Assembly: GCF_040436345.1 (NCBI RefSeq)
Contig: NC_133237.1
Span: 26,727,749 to 26,791,748 of the forward strand
Direction of reading: 5' to 3'
Source of the DNA: Pagrus major
Lineage: Eukaryota; Chordata; Actinopteri; Spariformes; Sparidae
DNA: 64,000 bases
Made by a program: the position numbers and the translations under genes. The notes below the pieces were generated by a model. The model was not told the origin of the DNA and did no database searches. It was given only the letters and a program-made list of their open reading frames with translations. Position 1 is the first letter of the stretch, and every line of letters starts with the position of its first letter. Below, piece by piece: positions 56,201-64,000 of the stretch.

Positions 56201-58755
56201 CGGTACTGCAGCCGATAATCCGCTGCTGCGTAGTCCTCATCCACCTGAAGCACACACAGAATATTAACACAGCTGTTGAACATGTTTAATACATGCAAGT
56301 AAGTTGTTTTATTCCACTCCCCCTGCTCTGACCTTACACCAGCGGACCAGGATGCCGCCCGGTCTCTCCTGCAGCTCTTCGATCTGGACGGGCGGGTGTG
56401 AGGAGACGGAGCCGTGGCGGGACACCCGGTCCCTCAGGAGACCCAGCAGGGAGTCGTCCAGCTGGGCTGAAACACTCGGCACGTCCACCAACGCTGGTAC
56501 CTCTGGAAGACTAGGAAATCACACAGAACCAGTTAGAAAAGATTTCAGGCTGTTAATACAAAACACCACAAAGTACCAGATTACTGTACAGCATCGTTAC
56601 AGGTGCTGCAGCCAACGATACGTCTATAAACTGTCAGAAATCACAAAGAAAAGCAGCAAATCCTCACATTTAAGGAGCTGAAACCGACAAACGTTTGACA
56701 TTTAACAGATAATTTGTGTTTTTGCTCGATGAATTGAAACATCTGCAGTCATACCAAGTGTCTCCGTCCTACCTGTCCAGCTGGATGTGCATGGCCTTCT
56801 TGGTGAAACTACCCAGTTTGTCCTCCTTCTCCCCGAGGCCACACCGCAGAGCTGCTTCCCCTGGACACACAGAGGCAGAGGATATGAGAATTGATACAGG
56901 CATGACTTTCTGTTCTAGTTATTATGAAGATACATTTCTTAATTAATTGATTGTTTAGTCTAAAAAAATGTCAGAAAAATGTGAAAATTGCCAATGTGAC
57001 GTCCACTAATGTAGAAAACAAGCTCCTTCCTGAAAACACAAATAAAAAAATGTTTTACAGATATAAACCTACCCTCTCTCAGCAGCTCGTCGGCCTGGCC
57101 CACCCCGTGCTCGATGAGACTCTGGCAGTCATCGAGCGGTTTGACGCTGTCCGCCTCGATGGCGTCCACCTCAGCCAGCAGAGAGGCCAATCGCTCCGTC
57201 AGCAACCGACTTGCTGCCGCCTGCAGCTCCGCGAAGTGCCGCCGGAGAGCCTCGCGGGCCTGACCCGAGCTGCCACGCACCTGAAGAGCACAGAAGAAGG
57301 TTAAACTACTGGACAGATTATAGTTGAGTTGGTACAGATGTCACAATGTCATCATACTTTATATTTGGACATTTTCAGCATTTGGAAAGTAGGCATTAAA
57401 CTACGTCTCAAGTGTCGGATCTCACTTCCCCACTCTATATGCAAATAAACACACATCACTTGGACACACACAATGTTTTCTGCACAAAGAAAGAAAGAAG
57501 TTCGTGTAGAACGTTTGTTGAATTAACAAGAAAGCTCAAGTAGTTAAGAATTTGTCAAAGACAGCATTTCACAATATTCATAAAGTTTCTCCTAACTCAC
57601 TAACTCACTAAATTGAGAGTTTTTTTAAGGGAGTCTGGTGACTTTCTCTAAGAAGTAGCCTATATTGGTTACAGATTACTGCATTTGCAAAATCTGACAT
57701 GTTTAGCATCAATAAAATGTTGTCTTCTTTCATAACAGGTAAGACTTTAGCACTTTAGACAGAAGCAGACAGGCTGGTTCAGCCATGCTGCCACAAACTG
57801 ACACTTTTTACAAGGAAACAAACAACTTACTGTTTTCATTTAATGCTGAATTTACAAGAAGGCACCAATGATTTTGAGTATGTCATAGCCATTGCAAAAA
57901 ATGTTTTTTAAGTTTCTCCTCAAGCAAAAACTCTCAAAATTGTGCAATTTGTTAAGGGAGTCTGGTGAAATTACTAACTCAAAGATTAGATCAGTTCCTG
58001 TCGGTGGCTTGGTTCCTTCTGAAGATGTTAATCTCTGAAAACACCTCACAAATATATTTGGGGCGATGCAGTTTTATGGCACAGAAGAAGAAGAAGATAT
58101 ATCAGGTTGTGATACACAGGTGCTGTAGTAGTAGTACTACTACAACAACAGAGTACAAGCACAAACTGCCCTCAAAGTAGCTCGTCAGGAAGCTTGCTGG
58201 TTTGTCATCAGCGGCCGAGGTCTTGTTTCAGTTCCTCTTTACAGAACACACTTTTATATGCACACACACACACTCACGCACACACACATGCACACACACA
58301 CACTCATGCACACACACACAGGTCCAAGCATTTCACAATGAGTATACAGAGACAGTGATGGAGAGATAGCAGGAAACGGAAGCTGATTGACGGCTGTTGT
58401 ACTGATAAAACAGGGACAGTATGATGATGATGAGAATGGAAACACACACACACTTACACACACATACACACACCATTTGCCAGGATACACACTGGACATT
58501 TTCCACTGGAGGCGACACATCACTTCCTGGCAACTATCAGCACGACACAGACGACCGATGATCAATATTTTGGTGTCGGGAAAAATTATAGTCAAACTAA
58601 AAATATGAGCGAACAGGGAGGAGCTGATCTGACATGAGGCCAAACAGACGCAGACAAAGAGGTTTCACAAATGTTTGGATGACTCCTCTTACAGGGACGA
58701 GATGCTGCAGTGATAGCATTGTCTGAGTTTCCCAACACACACATTTAGTATCTCC

Positions 58756-58799
<44 letters not shown>

Positions 58800-61700
58800 G
58801 CTTCCTGGATTCCTTTAATCTGCTGGTGAGCCATCCTTACTGTGGGAAAGACTCGATCCAAGATAATGTACGATGGAGCAGCTGGGATTGGGTGGAGGGA
58901 GTGTCAGACACACAAACACAAAACACTGTGTGCATGTGAGAGAGAGACTTTTGGCCTAATTTAGAGAATCTAGTCTCTTTACAAAATCAATAAAAAGTCA
59001 ATTTTAGTGGCTGCAGATTGGTAAAGTAGGACAGCATTATAAAATACTTGTAAAGGCGACAGTTTGTAGTTTTACTGGAGGGTTAAAGGTCACTACACCC
59101 TGAGAAGAAATGAAATTTCTTCAGTTTTTGTACGAATTAAACAAACAGCATAAACCGTGTTAACGTGTGAGCTTTAGAGGTGCCGGTTGGTGGATTTTAT
59201 TACCTTCAGATCAAGCCAGGCTAGATGTTTTCCTCTGTTTACACTCTTTATGCTAAGCTAAGCTGCTGGGTAAAGTTTCACATACAGATAAAAGAGTCGT
59301 ATCTATATTCTGATATAACTCTCAGAAAATCAACCGCTGACAAAACCTAAAAGTAGCAGAGAAAGCTAAAATACCAATATGGCTAACAGCTTGTAGTACA
59401 AACAAAAATAAAGAATAAAACCTTTATTCAAATTTGGTTTTACGACAATATAAATGTTGAAGTTGATTTGTGAAGTATGTGTTCGACAGTGGAGTCATCT
59501 GATCATGACTCAGCAGTGAATATGTCTGCGAGGAAGAGAGGATGATCAGTTTATGACTAATTTATCTTTTCCCTTTGGACATTTACTCTCTCTTTCTGGA
59601 TCCTCTCTCTTTTCGTTTTTTACATGCTCACTGTGTGTAAGCAAACAACAACCAAGACTTTATCACCACTGTGGAAACTGGTCTAGGACCAGTTCAGTGG
59701 TTTAAGCAGTGGATCCAAAAATGTGGTCCAGGGGTCCCCAGACAATTAAGTTATAAATTCATTTCAGAGTTACATGAGAAGAATCTTAAATTCAGACCAC
59801 AGCTGAATGTAGTTTCAAGTTGAGGATTGGTGGGATGAAAAGTCTGGGCACCGAGGTTTAAAAGGCTTCTGTCAGTGGCAGTAAAAACAGAAATTTATCT
59901 GGATAAGCACTGAATATTAATACATTTTAAATAAACTCGGAGGATGCTTTGTAATTGTGGCTGATGACGTGGCTTGGCCCTGCAAAATCTTTAGTTTAAA
60001 CTTTATTATTTTAAATAAAAAGACAATACTTTTTTGGCTGCATCCAAATGTCCAGACTTCATCGCACTTTCATCCAGTTCACAAGGGCCCTCAAGCGAAC
60101 TTTCTGCAGACTTCACCGAGCTTTTCTGATTTAACTACCCACAATTTATTGAAATACGGACATGACATCGTAGAACTTATTATGAACGTGTAAAATAATT
60201 ATTTTAACGTTACTTGAATCACGTTGGCTAGAAATGATATTCACTCACAGACTTGGCGTGACGACAGTGAACACGTCGTGGTACGTACGAGGGCCTCGGT
60301 CCGCAAGTCCAGAGGGTGGAAATTTGGATTCAGGCTTTGATTGTGCTACAGCGATGTGATAAAGCTTTGGTTTAATTACTAGTCATTTGAAATGAGATTT
60401 CAACTAAAGAAACAACACCTCTCCATAAAAAACTCCTCTAAAGTAAAAGTCTAACACTGGAACAATCATGGATATAGCTTCATTCTGCCTCCAGGCGAAA
60501 CCACATTGTTTTTGACTGGAGAACATAAATGCCTGCATACAAATATATATATATATATAAACATCTGGATTTCAGAAACGGATCCGAGCTGAGACTCAAG
60601 ACTCAACAGGACTCAGTTCATCAGGACGAACTCTACCCTCTCAGACTTTGCTCAGGCTTTGTCAGTTTTCAGCTGTTCGTTGAGTCGAGTCAGCGTACCG
60701 CAGACCAAAGAGCGGCCTGTTCAACTTCTTTTTTTGAAGGGTCAGATTTGAAAAAAGTGAAGTGCCAAGAGGCGGACTTTTACATTCCCTACAGTATGTC
60801 TGACCTGTAAAGCTCGTATTTCAAATGTGTTTAGGTAATGCTTTTTTCCTTTATAATATATATTATATATTCAAAAGTACTGGGAAAAAACAATGCACAT
60901 TTTAATCTTAGAGGTAAGTAGGGCTTCACGATATGGATTTTTTCAGCCGATACCAACCGATAATAATTTCACATTTTTGTATTTTAAAAATAAGTTCATA
61001 ACCTGTAGTTTATGCAGCTCTGAAGGTATAGAAGGCTAAGATGTAGTGGGCAAAGATGGATGATTTATTATTCATAGCTCTAGTAAGATTAATCGTGTCA
61101 AACTAGACATTTTCCCTCCTCTATGAACACTTGTGTAACACATACTGCAAGTTACATTTGTGTCGTCTTCTTCTGAAATTGAAAAACAAACGTCCACTCC
61201 AGCGACGACGTGTGTGGCTCTTGTCTACATTGCGTGGCTCTACAAAAGGTGCAGCAGCTCTACGTCACGAACAAGATGACAGCATTGTTGTTGTTCTTCT
61301 TCTCTGTGTTTATTGGCAGCTGGCAAACCAACTTTAAAAGGTGCATACCGCCACATACTGTGTGTAAATGCTGCACTTGTTAGGTCAATTAAAGCAATTT
61401 GGCTTTGTATTATCGGTTCTATTTATCGGCTGTAATTTCATTATTACGAAATATATTGTGCATCCGTACCTAGAGGCAAGTTGTCAGTTTTTCCCTAGGC
61501 CAATTAGTCTGCTAACAAAATGGTTAAAGGGCCAGAATGAGGCTATTAAAGGGCAGCATGTTGAACCAGTTGAATAAGTCTGCCATAGAGCATGCTAACA
61601 GTCAGCAAATTGACACAATGGCTCAAAACCATTAGATCTTCACACCCTGATGTTTAGTGGAACAGATATGTTAAGATCCTACAGTTAGCATATCATCTAG

Positions 61701-62408
61701 CACCACGTGTATAACCAATCCATTCAGTAGTGGTCGGGATACTTCACACAGTGTGCTGTACTAAGAGACCACAGAATAATAATAGTAGAGAATCAAACCT
61801 CAAAACTTCCTGTTGCTGACCAAAATGTGTCAACCCCTGTCAAAGTTAGCATCAGTTGTCTGGACAGATCTGTTTGTTTAACCTTTAATCAGATATCTAC
61901 TGATTTCAACACAGTAAATATTCAGACAGCATCTTGTTTTGGTAAAGTCGTAGAGGTTAAACATCTGAGCTGGAAGTCTGGATTTCTCCCCTCTCGGGCT
62001 TTCTGTCCGTCCAGTGCAACAGGAAATAGCAGCATTGTTTACTGTGAGCAGCTGGAGGGGTAAATCTAGACAGCAGGAGGAAGGAAGAGATAGCAAAGAG
62101 AGACGGAGAGAATATATACTCTCCTGGGATTCAGCTGGGTCTGGGGCTAACACACTTCATACTGGCCCGGTCCGGGTGGGTTTATTTGAAATAGAGAGAA
62201 TGTGTGAGGGTGTAAAACAGACAATGATGGTGGTCAGGCAGGAAAAACTGTGTGTGAAATGTGTGTATGAGGCGTGAACAGATGGTGGTACCTGTTTGCG
62301 AGCCTGGTTGAGGCCATGCAGGCGCTGCTGCAGCTCACTGCGGTAGTTCTGGGCCGCCTCGATGCTTTCCTTCGCCTCCTGCAGCAACGCGTCCACCTCC
62401 ACAGACAT
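53201..62408 (-). CDS. crlf3: Cytokine receptor-like factor 3
   Basis: A conserved intracellular protein with an N-terminal coiled coil, a fibronectin III domain and a C-terminal SPRY-like domain; linked in the literature to cell-cycle and signalling roles and to platelet microtubules. Eight coding exons, read leftwards: 62292-62408, 57073-57280, 56773-56860, 56333-56510, 56016-56244, 54734-54872, 54281-54393 and 53201-53466. Phases agree, giving 445 aa (human 442). The first two exons are coiled-coil-like and hold KPLDDCQSLIEHGV. The Fn3 domain ends in the cytokine-receptor motif WSPWS (residues 257-261). The C-terminal half has SSRRNIALRND, YFCGQTLTF, QRDQAVCIS and ends GWKVLVY. The ATG at 62408 follows an acceptor-like GTGTGTCAG, so a 5'-UTR exon probably lies upstream. 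Identification is certain. Confidence 0.96.
54888..54913. repeat. (CA)n microsatellite in a crlf3 intron
   Basis: An uninterrupted CA tract lying about 16 bases upstream (transcript sense) of the 54872 exon start, close to the splice acceptor. Length changes here might affect splicing. Confidence 0.85.
55769..55999. mobile_element. MITE-like repeat next to crlf3 exon 5
   Basis: Begins AGGGCTGCAACTGATGC and shares ACCAGAAAATATTCACATTT with 40352-40674. It ends in ATTAATCGG-type sequence about 16 bases from the donor of exon 56016-56244. Confidence 0.55.
57490..57975. repeat. Interspersed repeat in crlf3 intron 1, inverse of 47334-47935
   Basis: Reverse-complement counterpart of the suz12 3'-UTR repeat, about 10 kb away. 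Shared blocks include TTAAGGGAGTCTGGTGA, TGACATGTTTAGCATC and TTTAATGCTGAATTTACAAG. Confidence 0.7.
58758..58796. repeat. (GT)n microsatellite
   Basis: About 19 uninterrupted GT units inside crlf3 intron 1. Confidence 0.9.
60919..61472. mobile_element. Transposon-like segment with TAGGG...CACGATAT ends
   Basis: Left end TAGGGCTTCACGATAT and right end ATATTGTGCATCCGTACCTA are roughly inverted, a pattern like hAT-type MITEs of fish. The target duplication is not clear and no transposase is present. Confidence 0.4.
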
Positions 62409-64000
62409 CCTCCCGCCTCCTGACACACACGAGACACAAATATTTACAAAACACAACCGAGACGTAGTTTAACCTGAAACCTGATACAAACAAGCTCCCT
62501 TACTGAATTTATCTGGAGACATCAGAGTGTAAAATGACTGCAGCGCTTCCTGAATTATGACGTTGAAGGTAATATTATGATATTGTGGATATTAAATGTC
62601 ACATTTTCATCATTTTATCTATTACACCTTTGTGAAAAATGTGATAATTATCATACTTCTGTGTCAAAGTGTTGCATCCAGCATCCACCCTGAACTCCTA
62701 CCTACTGTCAGAAATGTAGATTTTTGTTCCCCACAAAAAGATTTTGCCATCGAACACGATCCAGGCAGCGATCGATCAGCCTCAAAATATATTCGGCAAA
62801 ACAAATAAGTATTCTGGAATCTAATTTCTACAAGACAGGGATGCAACTTAAATTAATTTTATTGAACTCTGTGATAAATTGAACCAATACACGTCTGTAA
62901 TGCACCACGAGGACAATCAAAATGTATGTACAACACAGCATGCAGAGCATTTTGAATGGCAGAGGATGTGCAACAACGAGAAAACCACTTCCTACCAGCC
63001 AGAAACCAACGTATCAGTCCGTTAACAGCACTACTTTATGACTGACTTCAGCAGCAGCAGCGGCAGCGGCAGCGGCAGCGTGAGATAAGACTGACATTTA
63101 AATTCAGTTTGGATAAGAACCTGTGATACAACACAAACCTTCCTTACACAAATACAACATAAAATAGGTGAACTCATGATACGATCCTGACTCCAGAATA
63201 CACTCAGTGAGACCTGGCTGTTATTGGCAGGTCAGTTCCTCTGACCTTAAATCTGTTATCAGAGATCAGTAAAATAATGCTGCTGCTCTGCTCTTTTGGT
63301 TATTTTGGCTGCGTGTTAATGATAAAGTCATTCAGTGTGTGAGGGAGCTGATAGCACAGAACAAAATAACATCAACACGTAGAGTTCATCTGATTTTAAA
63401 ACAGCAGCTCTGTCAGCTATAATGTCAGCGTTAATGTCACTTGAGACTGTTTCCAACGGCTTTCGCTGAACTAATAAAGCCACAGACGGCACATTTTTTC
63501 ATGACGGAAAAACACTAAATAGTCTAATCAAGGGTTGTGATCAGTGTTGGGGTAACGTGTTACAGTAATATATTTCTTTAAGCGGTAACGGAGTAATATA
63601 ACACCTTACTAATAATATCCACACCAACATGACTATATTAATATCCGTGTTTAATACAGCTGAGCCTGTAAGTTGTTTGTTCAGCCTCTGTGTGACTGAA
63701 ATGAGCCTGATAATGAAGCCTAATCCTCCGAATGCACTTTAATTTACATTCTTGAATCACATATGCCCATGCCTCCCTTGTTCTGTGGACTAAAATAAAA
63801 ATAAAAAGAGATTTTTGTCATGTCATTATAGGCTACATTATAGAAGGTATAGGTCTGTTGTGTTTCATATGACTGAGCCTACAATTAAAAATATTTATTC
63901 CTGTCCCTCTATAATATATCAGACTTTGATCCTTTTTCCCTGCTCATCCCTGTGTCCAAGGACATTCGACTATTTAAAAAGATCTGGGCTATTTGATGTC
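62409..64000. other. Upstream of crlf3
   Basis: No coding exon recognised. A trinucleotide AGC/GGC tract lies at 63050-63079. From 63542, CAGTGTTGGGGTAACG resembles the terminus of a hAT-type element, with no matching right end found before the edge. A crlf3 5'-UTR exon and promoter should lie here or to the right. Confidence 0.35.
63050..63079. repeat. (AGC/GGC)n trinucleotide tract
   Basis: About ten CAG-type triplets changing to CGG-type within the tract (CAGCAGCAGCGGCAGCGGC). It lies upstream of crlf3 and could fall in a 5'-UTR exon. Confidence 0.75.

Larger units (their letters stand above)
57281..62291. other. Large crlf3 intron 1
   Basis: About 5 kb without recognised exons. It holds the 57490-57975 repeat, CA/GT tracts at about 58259-58320, 58442-58472 and 58758-58796, a short (TA)n near 60542-60560, and a transposon-like segment at 60919-61472. 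Confidence 0.5.

Noticed and set aside
58254-58643. Val/Cys-rich minus-strand frame in crlf3 intron 1
   Set aside because: It arises from the CA tracts near 58260-58480.

Overview
The window is nuclear DNA of a ray-finned fish, most likely a percomorph-type teleost. Genes are split by short GT-AG introns. The spacers are AT-rich, with many (CA)n tracts and short DNA transposons of kinds common in fish. Three conserved vertebrate genes read as clear orthologues: tsen54, suz12 and crlf3. No bacterial, plasmid, phage, CRISPR or retroviral feature was seen.

Layout. (1) About 1-7140, minus strand: tsen54, the structural subunit of the tRNA-splicing endonuclease. Eleven coding exons are visible and the last one lies beyond the left edge. 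(2) About 7478-32600, plus strand: a tandem array of five short pentraxin genes (C-reactive protein / serum amyloid P type). Each has a signal-peptide exon and two exons that split the pentraxin domain, each encodes 221 residues, and all five frames are open. The genes share promoters, introns and 3' flanks. They differ by transposon insertions that record the order of duplication. A gene-less unit remnant marks the left edge. (3) 32719-32790, minus strand: a complete tRNA-Thr(CGT) gene. (4) 34450-34644, plus strand: an unrecognised 64-residue protein with a C-terminal membrane segment. (5) 38387-47063, plus strand: suz12, a Polycomb PRC2 core subunit, complete in 16 coding exons (732 aa). (6) 53201-62408, minus strand: crlf3, a cytokine receptor-like factor, complete in 8 coding exons (445 aa). 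suz12 and crlf3 converge tail to tail, and their likely poly(A) sites near 49.5-49.8 kb lie only a few hundred bases apart.

Functionally, the array is a cluster of secreted, calcium-dependent pattern-recognition (acute-phase) proteins set between housekeeping genes for tRNA splicing and chromatin silencing. Nothing suggests that the neighbours act in one pathway. The most informative content is the evolution of the array. It shows patchwork sharing of residues between copies, variation at residues matching the calcium/ligand face of human CRP, N-glycosylation sequons gained in copies 1-2, promoter differences (a canonical TATA box only in copy 5; a C/EBP-like site intact only in copies 3-5), and nested transposons with clear target-site duplications. 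All exon coordinates come from reading splice sites and reading frame by eye and from remembered family sequences; no alignment or search was run.
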